This document shows positions 41,539-51,191 of a stretch of DNA of 64,000 bases, piece by piece. The stretch comes from JAICYJ01 sp963737445 (GTDB lineage Bacteria; Actinomycetota; Thermoleophilia; Gaiellales; JAICJC01). The position numbers and the translations under genes were made by a program. Each line of letters begins with the position of its first letter. Positions within the stretch are counted from its first letter, which is position 1. Under the pieces are notes generated by a model, which had not been told where the DNA came from, did not search any database, and saw only the letters and a program-made list of their open reading frames with translations. The stretch is taken from positions 1 through 64,000 of the forward strand of contig CAVTSO010000008.1 of NCBI GenBank assembly GCA_963737445.1, in the 5' to 3' direction.

Positions 41539-41558
41539 GCGTCTGCGAGGATGCGGTC

Positions 41559-42074
41559 ATGAGCGGCCGCCTGGCGGACATCCTCGCCCCCGACCTGCGC
41601 TGCGTGTTCGTCGGCATCAACCCGGGTCTGAAGTCGGCCGAGGCCGGGTTCCACTTCGCCAATCCGCGCAACGACTTCTGGCGGCTGCTGGCCGACGCCG
41701 GCCTCACATCACGCCTGCTCGAGCCCTCGCAGCAGGACGAGCTGCTGGCCAACGGCCTGGGGCTGACCAATGCCGCGCGGCGCGTCACCCGCGGCAGCGG
41801 CGAGCTGCGCCGCACCGACTTCGCAGACGCCGCCCGGCGGCTGGGCGCGGTCGCCCGCGACCTGCACCCGGGTGCGTTCGCGTTCGTTGGCAAGCAGGCA
41901 TACGCGGGCGCGTTCGGCGAGCGCCCCGACCACGGGCTGCAGGCGCGCGAGCTGGAGGGGCGGCCGCTGTTCGTGCTGCCGTCCACCTCTCCCGCCAATG
42001 CGGCGGTGCCCTACCCGGAGAAGCTGCGGTGGTTCCGGGAGCTGGCCGAGCTGCTGGATCGGCCCCGGGGCTGA
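41559..42074 (+). CDS. mug: mismatch-specific uracil/thymine DNA glycosylase (Mug)
   Basis: A 171-aa single-domain base-excision enzyme that removes U or T from mismatches with G. The active-site block is VFVGINPGLKSAEAGFHFANPRNDFW, with the catalytic Asn in GINPG, and the second motif is LPSTSPANAAVPY, the intercalating loop. Length matches the family. It lies 20 bp after the FNR gene and may be co-transcribed. GAGG stands 9 nt before the ATG. Confidence 0.9.
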   Translation: MSGRLADILAPDLRCVFVGINPGLKSAEAGFHFANPRNDFWRLLADAGLTSRLLEPSQQDELLANGLGLTNAARRVTRGSGELRRTDFADAARRLGAVARDLHPGAFAFVGKQAYAGAFGERPDHGLQARELEGRPLFVLPSTSPANAAVPYPEKLRWFRELAELLDRPRG

Positions 42075-42087
42075 CGGATCTAAGCTA

Positions 42088-42136
42088 GATGCTTGATTCC
42101 ACGGGATCCGCCACGCAGCTCGTGGAATCAAGCATC
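42088..42136. repeat. hairpin element, copy 1 (before fumC)
   Basis: Perfect 16-bp arms, GATGCTTGATTCCACG (42088-42103) and its complement (42121-42136), around a 17-nt loop made of GGATCCG, CCA and CGCAGCT. It starts 13 bp after the mug stop and ends 33 bp before the fumC ATG. A relative lies at 49967-50132. No T-run follows it. Confidence 0.85.
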
Positions 42137-42169
42137 CAAACAGAACGAGAGGCGAGGAGCGCAGGCGAG

Positions 42170-43486
<1,317 letters not shown>

Positions 43487-43501
43487 CGGCCAGACCGTCG
43501 T

Positions 43502-43864
43502 CTAGCGAACCGCCGCGTACACGATCACGCCCACCAGCACCACCATCAGCACCGCCAGGGGCATCGCCAGGCTGCCGCTGCGCACGTCCTCCACGCCCTC
43601 GCCCGGTTCCGGCGGCGGGTACATCGGCAGCTCGCCGATGGCGATGCGGTGCGCCACCGACTGCGCCTCGTCGGCGCGCACGAGCTCGGTCACGATCTCG
43701 GGTTCGAGCTCCATCTGTGCCGCGATCTCGTCGTCCCCCGTGCCCGCGTCGCGCAGCGCCATGAACCGCCGCACCTGATCGTCGCCGAGCGTGAAGTCGC
43801 TCGCCTCCTGCGCCGCCGAGCGCAGCGCCAGCAGGCGGTTATCGGGGGGTGGCGACTGCGACAT
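43502..43864 (-). CDS. small C-terminally anchored membrane protein
   Basis: A 120-aa protein that I do not recognise. An N-terminal soluble part (residues 1-85) has a helix-turn-helix look, GTGDDEIAAQMELEPEIVTELVRADE, and is followed by a Pro-rich stretch (MYPPPEPGEG) and one transmembrane helix (about 100-117, MPLAVLMVVLVGVIVYAAV) at the very C-terminus. This makes it a tail-anchored protein. Its start overlaps the end of the amidotransferase gene by 26 bp. Confidence 0.65.
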   Translation of the reverse strand: MSQSPPPDNRLLALRSAAQEASDFTLGDDQVRRFMALRDAGTGDDEIAAQMELEPEIVTELVRADEAQSVAHRIAIGELPMYPPPEPGEGVEDVRSGSLAMPLAVLMVVLVGVIVYAAVR

Positions 43865-44558
43865 CGAGCCACCGTTCGAACATCTGACGCGCGACCAGCT
43901 GCATGCCGGCTGCGGCGCGGTCGAACTCGTCGAACAGGCCCGGCGCAGCACCCGCCCCGAGCGTCTGCTCGAGCGATCTCACGTAGGCCGGCACCGTCGC
44001 CCACTCCCGCGCCATGTCCCCCGTCACCTCGACGTGGAACTGCACGCCGTACGCGGCCCGGCCGTAGCGAAAGGCCTGGTGCGGATACGCCGGAGACTCC
44101 GCCAGCAGCACCGCTCCCTCGGGCAGGTCGAACGTATCGCCGTGCCACTGCAGCGTTGCCAGCTCGCGCGGCAGCCCCGCGAACACGGGGTCGGACGCGC
44201 CCTCGTCGGTCAGCGTCACCCCCAGCACGCCCACCTCCGGCTGCGGCCCCGGGTAGACGCGTGCGCCCAGGCTGGATGCCAGCAGCTGCACGCCCAGGCA
44301 GGCGCCCCAGTAGCCGACCCCGGCCTGCACGGCCTCGCGGATCAGCCGCTTCTCCGCGCCCAGCCAGGGGTGCTCGGACTCGTCGTTCACGCTCATCGGG
44401 CCGCCCATCGCCACGATCAGGCCGAAGTCGCGCCAGTCGGGCAGCTGGCCGCCCTCGTCCAGCTCGACGCGCGTGATGGCCGCGCCGCGCTCGAGCAGGA
44501 CGTCCTCGAACACCCCGGGCGGCTCGCATGCGATGTGCTGGAGCACGAGCGTCTTCAT
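43839..44558 (-). CDS. class I glutamine amidotransferase-like protein
   Basis: A 239-aa protein related to the glutaminase domain of GMP synthase. The nucleophile elbow is GYWGACLGVQLLASSLGA with its Cys, and FHVEVTGDMARE supplies the catalytic His-x-Glu. GGPMSVNDE is the oxyanion strand region. No synthetase domain is fused. Stand-alone relatives act on small gamma-glutamyl compounds or are of unknown function. I used the ATG at 44558 (MKTLVLQH) with TAAGCT 7 nt upstream. Confidence 0.87.
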   Translation of the reverse strand: MKTLVLQHIACEPPGVFEDVLLERGAAITRVELDEGGQLPDWRDFGLIVAMGGPMSVNDESEHPWLGAEKRLIREAVQAGVGYWGACLGVQLLASSLGARVYPGPQPEVGVLGVTLTDEGASDPVFAGLPRELATLQWHGDTFDLPEGAVLLAESPAYPHQAFRYGRAAYGVQFHVEVTGDMAREWATVPAYVRSLEQTLGAGAAPGLFDEFDRAAAGMQLVARQMFERWLDVAVATPR

Positions 44559-44565
44559 CGCAGGC

Positions 44566-44571
44566 AGCTTA
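44566..44571 (-). promoter_or_regulatory. -10 box, amidotransferase-like gene (leaderless)
   Basis: TAAGCT on the minus strand, 7 nt before the ATG at 44558, overlapping the stop of the hydrolase gene. Confidence 0.4.
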
Positions 44572-45363
44572 CGCGGTGCGGTCCTTGGCCACCAGAAAGT
44601 CGCGTACGAGCGCGCTGGTCTCGGCCATCGCATCCCACAGCACCACGTGCCCGCCGGGCACCTCCTCGACGCGCAACCTGCGAACCGCGTCGAAGGCCGC
44701 CTCGACGTCTCCGTCGGTCAGCCAACGCGACTCGTGGCCGCGGATCAGCATGGTCGGGCACAGCACGTCTGACAGCCGCGTTTCGGGGTGGGCCGCCGCC
44801 TCCAGGGCGGCCGCCGCCGCCTCGCGGCTGTAGCGGTAGCGGTAGCGGCCGTCGTCGTCGGCGACCAGGTGCTCGGCCATCTCCTCCTCGAGCAGCCCGC
44901 GCGGCGTGTGCAGCAGCCCATCCTCCTGCCGGCGCCGGTCGATCGCCTCATCCACCCCGGCGTACCCGCCTCCATCGCGCTCGACGCGGGCCGCCTCGCG
45001 CATCGCCCCCGGCGACGGCGCCAGCGGCGGCTCCAACAGGGTCAGCGAGTTGATCCGCTCCTGGTTTCGCACCGCGTAGGCGATCGCCACGCGTGCACCG
45101 AATCCGTCGCCGATCAGGCCCGCCTGGTCGATGCCACTGGCGTCCAGCACCTCGTGCAGGTCGTCGGCATGCTGTTCGATCGTGTGCGGGCCCGACCAGG
45201 GCGAGCGGCCGTGGCCGCGCAGGTCGTAGGCCACGACCAGCCGGCCCCGCTCGAGCATCCGCGCAACCCGCTCGAAGCGACGGGCGTGGCCGCGCACGTC
45301 ATGCAGGCAGACGGCCGGGGGCAGCTCGTCGGGGCCCCACCGCAGAATCCGAAACGCCGTCAT
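44569..45363 (-). CDS. alpha/beta hydrolase with Asp nucleophile elbow
   Basis: A 264-aa alpha/beta-hydrolase. The oxyanion region is AVCLHDVRGHARRF and VVAYDLRGHGRS. The nucleophile elbow reads LIGDGFGARVAIAYA, with Asp where esterases have Ser; this is the pattern of epoxide hydrolases, haloalkane and fluoroacetate dehalogenases. The acid is probably in the TMLIRGHESRWLTDGD region and the base His in VPGGHVVLW. The substrate is unknown. TAGAAT lies 8 nt before the ATG. Confidence 0.85.
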   Translation of the reverse strand: MTAFRILRWGPDELPPAVCLHDVRGHARRFERVARMLERGRLVVAYDLRGHGRSPWSGPHTIEQHADDLHEVLDASGIDQAGLIGDGFGARVAIAYAVRNQERINSLTLLEPPLAPSPGAMREAARVERDGGGYAGVDEAIDRRRQEDGLLHTPRGLLEEEMAEHLVADDDGRYRYRYSREAAAAALEAAAHPETRLSDVLCPTMLIRGHESRWLTDGDVEAAFDAVRRLRVEEVPGGHVVLWDAMAETSALVRDFLVAKDRTA

Positions 45364-45371
45364 CGACGCAG

Positions 45372-45377
45372 ATTCTA
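45372..45377 (-). promoter_or_regulatory. -10 box, alpha/beta hydrolase gene (leaderless)
   Basis: TAGAAT on the minus strand, 8 nt before the ATG at 45363. Confidence 0.45.
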
Positions 45378-45381
45378 CGGG

Positions 45382-45918
45382 TCAACCGTCGGTCAGCAAT
45401 CCCGCGGGGTACGGGCCCGGCGTCGTCTCGGGGACATCCGCGTAGGCCACCTTGCCGGTGGTCGCCTCCTCGCTGACGCCCGCCCCGTGGCTGAGCGCGA
45501 GCTCCGAGACCGGGTAGACCAGACCCTCGCCGCCGTTGCGGGCGCCGACGCCGACGAGCACGCAGGGGTCGTCCCCGGCGCCCACGAAGACGTGCTCCGT
45601 GAACGGCGGGCAGTGCACGAAGTCCCAGGCGCGCAGCCGGCGCTCCTGTCCCTCGATCAGCACCAGGCACTCGCCGCTCACGACCAGGAAGTCCTCCTGG
45701 CCCTCCTCGGCGTGGTAGTAGCAGTTGGGCTGGCCCGGCCACATCACCTGGACGTTGATACCGTAGTGCGGGAACTGCTGGGAGCCCTCGAACAGCACCC
45801 CGGCGCCGAACTTCTCGTTGTGCACCCAGGGCGTCTCGCGGGCGTTGACGATGAACCACCCCTCGCCGGCCGGCTTCCTGCCGTCGGGGGAGTCCTCCAT
45901 CGGGGCTTCCGGAACCAT
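45382..45918 (-). CDS. cupin-domain protein at end of lipoate operon
   Basis: A 178-aa cupin. I used the ATG at 45918 behind GGGAGGAC. The core is NCYYHAEEGQEDFLVVSGECLVLIEGQERRLRAWDFVHCPPFTEHVFVGAG in its two motifs, with His and Glu ligands. Flanking regions (WFIVNARETPWVHNEKFGAG, SEEATTGKVAYADVPETTP) are subgroup-specific. It lies 17 bp after lipA and so ends the E1-E2-lipB-lipA operon; the link to lipoate or 2-oxoacid metabolism is only contextual. Confidence 0.8.
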   Translation of the reverse strand: MVPEAPMEDSPDGRKPAGEGWFIVNARETPWVHNEKFGAGVLFEGSQQFPHYGINVQVMWPGQPNCYYHAEEGQEDFLVVSGECLVLIEGQERRLRAWDFVHCPPFTEHVFVGAGDDPCVLVGVGARNGGEGLVYPVSELALSHGAGVSEEATTGKVAYADVPETTPGPYPAGLLTDG

Positions 45919-45935
45919 TGCATGTCCTCCCGTGG

Positions 45936-46862
45936 TCAGTGCGCGGCGACGCGCGAGCCACCGCTCGCGGCCAGGTGCTGCTCGTCTGCACGGTAGCTCG
46001 ATCGCACCAGCGGCCCCGCGAATACGGACGCGAACCCCATCGCCTCGCCCTGCTCGCGCATCCAGCGGAACTGCGCGGGCGTCACCCAGCGGTCGAGCGG
46101 CAGGTGCCGGTCGCTCGGCTGCAGATACTGGCCGATCGTGACCACGTCGACGCGGTGATCGCGGAGATCTCGCATGATGTCGGCCACGTCCTGGTCGGTC
46201 TCGCCCATCCCCACGATGATGCCGCTCTTGGTCAGGAGCGGCGGCGCCGCCGGATACAGCTCGCCCCACACGTCCTTGGCCCGGTCGAGCAGGCCCAGCG
46301 CCTTGCGGTAGTCGCCGCGCGGGCGCACCCGCCGGTAGAACCGCTCGGCCGTCTCGATGTTGTGGTTGAACACGTCCGGCCGGGCTGCCAGCACCGTCCG
46401 CAGCGCCTCCTCGCGGAAGCCTAGGAAGTCGGGCACCAGCACCTCGACGCCGCACTCGGCGGCGCGGCGGCGGATGGCGCGGATGGTGGCTGCGAAGTGG
46501 CCGGCTCCGCGGTCGGGCAGGTCGTCCCGGTCGACGGAGGTGACGACCACGTGGCGCAGCCCCATCCTGCGCACCGCCGTCGCGACGCGCAGCGGCTCCA
46601 GCGGCTCGGGTGCGCCCTCGGGACGTCCCGAGGTGACGGCGCAGTAGCGGCAGGCGCGCGTGCAGACGTCGCCCATGATCTGGAAGGTGGCGGTGCCGCG
46701 TCCCCAGCACTCGCCGATGTTGGGACAGCGTGCCTCCTCACAGACGGTGTGCAGGCCGCCGTCGCGCATGATCCCCTGTAGCTCGGCAAAGCGGGTGTTG
46801 CCCGACGGGGCGCGCACCTTCATCCAGGCGGGCCGTTCGCGGGCGAGCTCGGAGTAGGGCAT
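45936..46862 (-). CDS. lipA: lipoyl synthase
   Basis: A 308-aa radical SAM enzyme that inserts two sulfurs into the octanoyl group on E2 and H proteins. The radical SAM cluster motif is CTRACRYC and the auxiliary sulfur-donor cluster motif is CEEARCPNIGEC; the C-terminal Ser ligand is in VRSSYRA. MKVRAPSG near the N-terminus is also typical. Its ATG shares one base with the lipB stop (TGATG). Confidence 0.97.
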   Translation of the reverse strand: MPYSELARERPAWMKVRAPSGNTRFAELQGIMRDGGLHTVCEEARCPNIGECWGRGTATFQIMGDVCTRACRYCAVTSGRPEGAPEPLEPLRVATAVRRMGLRHVVVTSVDRDDLPDRGAGHFAATIRAIRRRAAECGVEVLVPDFLGFREEALRTVLAARPDVFNHNIETAERFYRRVRPRGDYRKALGLLDRAKDVWGELYPAAPPLLTKSGIIVGMGETDQDVADIMRDLRDHRVDVVTIGQYLQPSDRHLPLDRWVTPAQFRWMREQGEAMGFASVFAGPLVRSSYRADEQHLAASGGSRVAAH

Positions 46863-47533
46863 CAGACGGCGGCGGGGAGCGGGTCGAATGCGATCTGGAA
46901 CCGCTCCTCGAAGGCATCGCGCAGCGCCGGGCGGAGATCGTCGACCGTCACCGCACGGCCGGCCTCGATCGACACCGACGTGAAGTCGGCGCCGCGCAGG
47001 CCACAGGCGTCGAACAGCTCGTAAACGTCGAGGTCGAGGTCGGCGTTGATCGAGAGCCCGTGTGTCGTCACCCAGCGCGCGCAGCGCACGCCGATCGACG
47101 CCACCTTGCGGTCCTCGACCCACACGCCGCTGGCGTGGTCACCCTCGACCACGCGGCCCTCGACGTCGAACTCCGCCAGCGTGTCGATCACCACCTGCTC
47201 GAGGTCGGCAACGTAGCGGTGCAGGTCCTTGCCGCGGCCGTGCAGGTCGAGCACCGGGTAGCAGACCACCTGCCCGGGGCCGTGGTACGTCGATCGCCCG
47301 CCGCGGCTGACCTCGACCACCTCGATGCCGCGGCGCGTGTACTCGACCGCGGCCATCAGCAGCTCCTCCCCGCGCACCGCCCGTGACCCGAGCGTGATCA
47401 CCGGCTCGTGCTCCAGCAGCATCACCGTGTCGGGTATGGCCCCCTGGCTGCGGGCGGCCGCCAGGTCGGTCATCGTCTCGAGCGCATCCCTGTAGGGGGT
47501 CACGCCCAGCTCGTACAGGTACGCGCCGGTCAC
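46862..47533 (-). CDS. lipB: octanoyltransferase
   Basis: A 223-aa enzyme that moves octanoate from acyl carrier protein to lipoyl domains. I used the GTG at 47533, overlapping the E2 stop (GTGA). Motifs: RGGRSTYHGPGQVVCYPVLDL, DRKVASIGVRCARWVTTHG with the catalytic Lys, and LFDACGLRG with the Cys nucleophile (usual P-C-G reads A-C-G). It sits directly between its substrate protein E2 and LipA. Confidence 0.95.
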   Translation of the reverse strand: MTGAYLYELGVTPYRDALETMTDLAAARSQGAIPDTVMLLEHEPVITLGSRAVRGEELLMAAVEYTRRGIEVVEVSRGGRSTYHGPGQVVCYPVLDLHGRGKDLHRYVADLEQVVIDTLAEFDVEGRVVEGDHASGVWVEDRKVASIGVRCARWVTTHGLSINADLDLDVYELFDACGLRGADFTSVSIEAGRAVTVDDLRPALRDAFEERFQIAFDPLPAAV

Positions 47534-48954
47534 AACCCGAACGCCTGCTCGTCCCAGCTCTCGAGGCTGGCCTTGATCTGGGCCATGAACTGTGCGGCGT
47601 AGGCGCCGTCCACCAGCCGGTGGTCGTAGGACAGGCACAGGAACATCATGTGGCGGATCGCGATCGAGTCGTTGCCGTGGCGGTCGCTGACCACCACCGG
47701 CCGCTTCACGATCGCCTCCACATCGAGGATCGCGACCTGGCCCTCGGGAATGATGGGCGTGCCCATCAGCGCGCCGAACACGCCGGGGTTGGTGATCGTG
47801 AACGAGCCGCCGGCCATCTCGTCGGGCGACAGCGTCTTGGTGCGGGCCTTCTCGGCCATCTCGATCACGGCCCGCGACAGGCCCACCAGGTTCATCTCCT
47901 CGGCGTGGTGGATGACCGGTACCATCAGGCCCTTGGCGTCATCCACGGCCACGGCCATGCCCAGGTTGACGTACTTCTTGATCAGCGCCGTCTCGCCCTG
48001 CACCCCGGCGTTCACCCATGGCCAGCTGCCGATCGCGTCGATCGTGGCGCGGGCGATGAACGGGATGTAGGTGAGGTTGACGCCGTAGCGCTTCTGGTAC
48101 TCCGGCTTCCATTTCTTGCGCAGGTTGACGACGCCGGTCATGTCGACCTCGATCACGGTGGTGACGTGCGCCGCCGTGTCCAGCGAGTGCCGCATGTGCC
48201 GCGCGATCACCTTGCGGATCGTGCTGAACTGGTAGAGCTCCTCGTCGCCGCCGCTTGCGACCAGCGTCTGCTGGGTGGCGGGAGCGGGCGCCGGTGCGGC
48301 CGGTGGCGGCGGAGCCGGTGCCGCGGGCGGCGGCGCAGGCTGGCTGATCACGGGCTCCTCGGCGGGCGGCGCGAAGTGCGGCACGTCGTGGATCACCGGC
48401 TCGGCCTGGGCGCCGCCCGCGTCGATGAACGCCTGCACGTCCTTCTTGGTCACGCGCCCGCCGCGTCCGGTGCCGGGGATCTGGTTCGGGTCCAGGCGGT
48501 GCTCGGCCAGCATCCGCGCCACCACCGGCGAGATGAACGTGCGGCCGGAGTCGTCGTCGTCCTCGGCACCGTTGCTGCCGTTGGCCGCATGCGGCTCGGG
48601 GGCGGGCTGCGACGACATCGTCTGCGACGTCTCCGGAGTGGCCGGCGTCTCCTCGGCGTTGTCGGTGGTGGCCGGCGGCGCCGTGTCCGCGGCCGCATCC
48701 GCGTCGCCCACGGCGATCACCGCGATGCGCGTGTTGACCGGCACCGTGTCGCCGTCGTTGGCGAGGATCTCGCGCACGACGCCGGACGCGGGCGACGGCA
48801 CCTCGGTGTCGACCTTGTCGGTCGAGATCTCGACGATCGTCTCGTCGGCCTCGATGTGCTCGCCGACCTGCTTCATCCAGCGGGTGATCGTGCCCTCCGA
48901 CACGCTCACGCCCATCTGCGGCATTACGACATCGACGACGGTTCCTGTGGCCAT
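47530..48954 (-). CDS. 2-oxoacid dehydrogenase complex E2 (dihydrolipoyl acyltransferase)
   Basis: A 474-aa E2. It has one lipoyl domain (1-80) with the lipoylated Lys47 in ISTDKVDTE, a Thr/Pro/Glu-rich linker, the peripheral-subunit-binding domain (FISPVVARMLAEHRLDPNQIPGTGRGGRVTKKDV, about 140-175), a Pro/Ala-rich linker, and the catalytic domain ending LCLSYDHRLVDGAYA with the His-x-x-x-Asp pair. It works with the E1 subunits encoded upstream; E3 is not in the window. Whether the complex uses pyruvate, 2-oxoglutarate or branched-chain acids cannot be decided from motifs. Confidence 0.94.
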   Translation of the reverse strand: MATGTVVDVVMPQMGVSVSEGTITRWMKQVGEHIEADETIVEISTDKVDTEVPSPASGVVREILANDGDTVPVNTRIAVIAVGDADAAADTAPPATTDNAEETPATPETSQTMSSQPAPEPHAANGSNGAEDDDDSGRTFISPVVARMLAEHRLDPNQIPGTGRGGRVTKKDVQAFIDAGGAQAEPVIHDVPHFAPPAEEPVISQPAPPPAAPAPPPPAAPAPAPATQQTLVASGGDEELYQFSTIRKVIARHMRHSLDTAAHVTTVIEVDMTGVVNLRKKWKPEYQKRYGVNLTYIPFIARATIDAIGSWPWVNAGVQGETALIKKYVNLGMAVAVDDAKGLMVPVIHHAEEMNLVGLSRAVIEMAEKARTKTLSPDEMAGGSFTITNPGVFGALMGTPIIPEGQVAILDVEAIVKRPVVVSDRHGNDSIAIRHMMFLCLSYDHRLVDGAYAAQFMAQIKASLESWDEQAFGL

Positions 48955-48970
48955 GCGGCGGCTCCTGGTT

Positions 48971-49948
48971 CTAATAGGCGGCGAGGCGCTCGATGCCGGC
49001 CAGCACGTCTCCGGGCTGCGGCAGGTACGCCTTCTCGAGAGGGGGTGAGAACGGCACCGGAGTGTCCGGCGCGGTGATGCGCATGACGGGAGCGTCCAGC
49101 GTCTCGAACGCCTCCTCGGCGATGGTCGCCGCGATCTCGGCGCCGAAGCCGCTGGTATGGGTGTCTTCATGCAGCACGATCACCTTGCTGGTCTTCGCCA
49201 CGGATGCGAGCACCGCCTCCTTGTCCCACGGCGTGATCGTGCGCAGGTCGATGATCTCGACCGAGGTGCCGTCCTGCTCGGCGGCGGCCTTAGCAGCCTC
49301 CTCCGCCGTGTAGACCATCGCCCCGTAGGTGATGATCGAGAGGTCGCTGCCCTCCTGGTGCACGCGTGCCTTGCCGAACTCGACGGCCGTGTCGCCGTCC
49401 GGCACCTCGCCCTTGATGCGGCGGTAGAGGTGCTTGTGCTCGAAGTAGAGCACCGGGTTGGGGTCGCGGATGGCCGACAGGATCAGCCCCTTGGCGTCGG
49501 CCGGGGTGGCCGGGCAGGCGATCTTGAGGCCGGGGCAGTGGGCGAAGAACCCCTCCGGGTTCTGGCTGTGGAACGGGCCGCCGGAGAAGCCGCCGCCGGA
49601 GGGCAGGCGCACCACGATCGGCACGGGAGTGCCCACGCGGTAGTGCTGCTTCGCCGCGACCGTGACCAGCTGGTCGAAGGCGCAGGATACGAAGTCCGAG
49701 AACTGCATCTCGCAGACCGGGCGCATGCCCATCAGCGCCGCGCCGGTGCAGGCGCCGGTGATGGCTGTCTCGGACAGCGGCGAGTCGATCACGCGGTCCT
49801 CGCCGAACTCCTGCTGGAAGCCCTGGGTGACCTTGAAGGCACCGCCGTAGACGCCGATGTCCTCCCCGATCAGGAACACTCGCTGGTCGCGCCGCATCTC
49901 CTCGCGGAGCCCGTCCGAGATCGCCTGCAGGTAGGTCTTGATGGCCAA
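48971..49948 (-). CDS. pdhB: 2-oxoacid dehydrogenase E1 component, beta subunit
   Basis: A 325-aa E1beta. It starts with TTG at 49948 (MAIKTYLQAISDGLREEM) behind AAGGAAG. Marks: IGEDIGVYGGAFKVTQGFQQEFGEDRVIDSPLSETAITGACTGAALMGMRPVCEMQF, and the C-terminal EDTHTSGFGAEIAATI. It binds thiamine diphosphate together with E1alpha. The whole 186-bp gap to E1alpha is filled by a hairpin element. pdhB is the customary name; the bkd type is an alternative. Confidence 0.93.
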   Translation of the reverse strand: MAIKTYLQAISDGLREEMRRDQRVFLIGEDIGVYGGAFKVTQGFQQEFGEDRVIDSPLSETAITGACTGAALMGMRPVCEMQFSDFVSCAFDQLVTVAAKQHYRVGTPVPIVVRLPSGGGFSGGPFHSQNPEGFFAHCPGLKIACPATPADAKGLILSAIRDPNPVLYFEHKHLYRRIKGEVPDGDTAVEFGKARVHQEGSDLSIITYGAMVYTAEEAAKAAAEQDGTSVEIIDLRTITPWDKEAVLASVAKTSKVIVLHEDTHTSGFGAEIAATIAEEAFETLDAPVMRITAPDTPVPFSPPLEKAYLPQPGDVLAGIERLAAY

Positions 49949-49966
49949 GGTCGTTTCGCTTCCTTA

Positions 49967-50132
49967 GATGGTTGGTTTCACGGGATGCGTGGATGCTGGG
50001 CGCAGGATGGGGCGCATTGGGCGTCGGGAGCGTCCGCAGGGCAGGCTGGATGATGTCCTGGCCGAGGACGATCGTGGCGTCCAGCGTGTCTCAGACAAGT
50101 CCAGCGCCGCGTAGCTCGTGGAATCAACCATC
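49967..50132. repeat. hairpin element, copy 2 (between E1alpha and E1beta genes)
   Basis: The 16-nt arms at 49967-49982 and 50117-50132 match those of the copy at 42088-42136, including the inner flanks GGATGCG and CGTAGCT, but a 120-nt insert replaces the 3-nt centre. Against copy 1, position 5 of the stem changes C-G to G-C on both sides, and two other changes leave G-T wobbles. The insert has its own small hairpin (GTCCT 50055-50059, AGGAC 50065-50069). It begins 2 nt after the E1alpha stop. Confidence 0.8.
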
Positions 50133-50134
50133 CT

Positions 50135-51181
50135 TCATCGGTGGTGGGGGGTGTCCAGCTCTTCCGGGTCAGCGTAGACGCCGGTGTCCAGATCGGCGGC
50201 ATCCGGCAGCGGGCTCTCCTCCGCTCGCTTCATGGCCTCGTTCAGTAGCTTCTTGACCTCGACGGTGATCTCGTCGTCGATCGCCTCGCCCAGCACACCG
50301 CTCTCCTTCAGCCAGCGGCGGTGGCGCTCGATCGGGTCCTTCTCCTTCCAGTGCTCGAGCATCTCGCGCGGCACGTAGAAGGCGTCGTCGTGGACGGCGT
50401 GGCCCTCCATGCGCAGCGTCACCAGCTCCAGCAGCGTGGGGCCGCCGCCGGCGCGGGCCTTCTCGATCGCTGCGTGCGCCTCGCGGTACACGGTCAGCAC
50501 GTCGCAGCCGTCAACCACGACGCCCTCGAATCCGTAGGCGGCCGCGCGGTCGGCGAGGTGCTCGCAGGCGAACTCGAGCCGGTTCGGCGTGGAGTAGGCG
50601 TACTGGTTGTTGTCAACGATGAAGACGACCGGCAGCTTGCGCACCCCGGCCAGGTTCATGGCCTCGTGCGCGTCGCCGCGTGCCATCGCGCCGTCGCCCG
50701 ACCAGGCCACCGCCACGCGCGGCTCTCGCCGGATCTGGAAGGCGAGGGCGGCGCCCACGGCCACCGGCATCAGCGCCGGCAGGTGGCTGACCATGGCGAT
50801 CAGGCCGAGGCGGATGTCGGCCATGTGCACGTTGCCGTCCCTGCCGGCCGCCAGGCCGTCGCTGCGTCCCATGTACTGGGCGAAGATGCGCCAGGGCTCC
50901 GTGCCGCGGGTCACGTGGACGCCCATGTCGCGCTGGATCGGCGTCCCCACGTCCATCGCCTGCATGGCGGTCGCCACGCCCACGCTGGCACCCTCGTTGC
51001 CGCGGCCCGTGTAGAAGCTGCCGGGGATCTTGCCCTGGCGGTAGAGGATGTGGCCGCGCTCCTCGATGCCGCGCGTGATCAGCATGTTGCGGTAGATCTG
51101 GAGCAGATCCTCGCTGTCGAGGTCAGCCTGCTTGACATCCTCGGCCGACTCGACCGGCGTGGCTTCTCGGGCTACTGCCAT
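50135..51181 (-). CDS. pdhA: 2-oxoacid dehydrogenase E1 component, alpha subunit
   Basis: A 348-aa thiamine-diphosphate enzyme subunit that decarboxylates a 2-oxoacid. Marks: YRQGKIPGSFYTGRGNEGASVGVATAM, the ThDP-binding block WSGDGAMARGDAHEAMNLAGVRKLPVVFIVDNNQYAYS, and TLRMEGHAVHDDAFYVP with the phosphorylation-loop His. I used the ATG at 51181; TACACT lies 10 nt upstream. First gene of the operon with E1beta, E2, lipB, lipA and a cupin. Substrate class (pyruvate or branched-chain) is unresolved. Confidence 0.93.
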   Translation of the reverse strand: MAVAREATPVESAEDVKQADLDSEDLLQIYRNMLITRGIEERGHILYRQGKIPGSFYTGRGNEGASVGVATAMQAMDVGTPIQRDMGVHVTRGTEPWRIFAQYMGRSDGLAAGRDGNVHMADIRLGLIAMVSHLPALMPVAVGAALAFQIRREPRVAVAWSGDGAMARGDAHEAMNLAGVRKLPVVFIVDNNQYAYSTPNRLEFACEHLADRAAAYGFEGVVVDGCDVLTVYREAHAAIEKARAGGGPTLLELVTLRMEGHAVHDDAFYVPREMLEHWKEKDPIERHRRWLKESGVLGEAIDDEITVEVKKLLNEAMKRAEESPLPDAADLDTGVYADPEELDTPHHR

Positions 51182-51191
51182 CCTTTGTGGG

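Noticed and set aside
42089..42169. N-terminal extension of fumarase
   Set aside because: The 27 extra codons are a translation of the hairpin element; the ATG at 42170 has a ribosome site and the family N-terminus.
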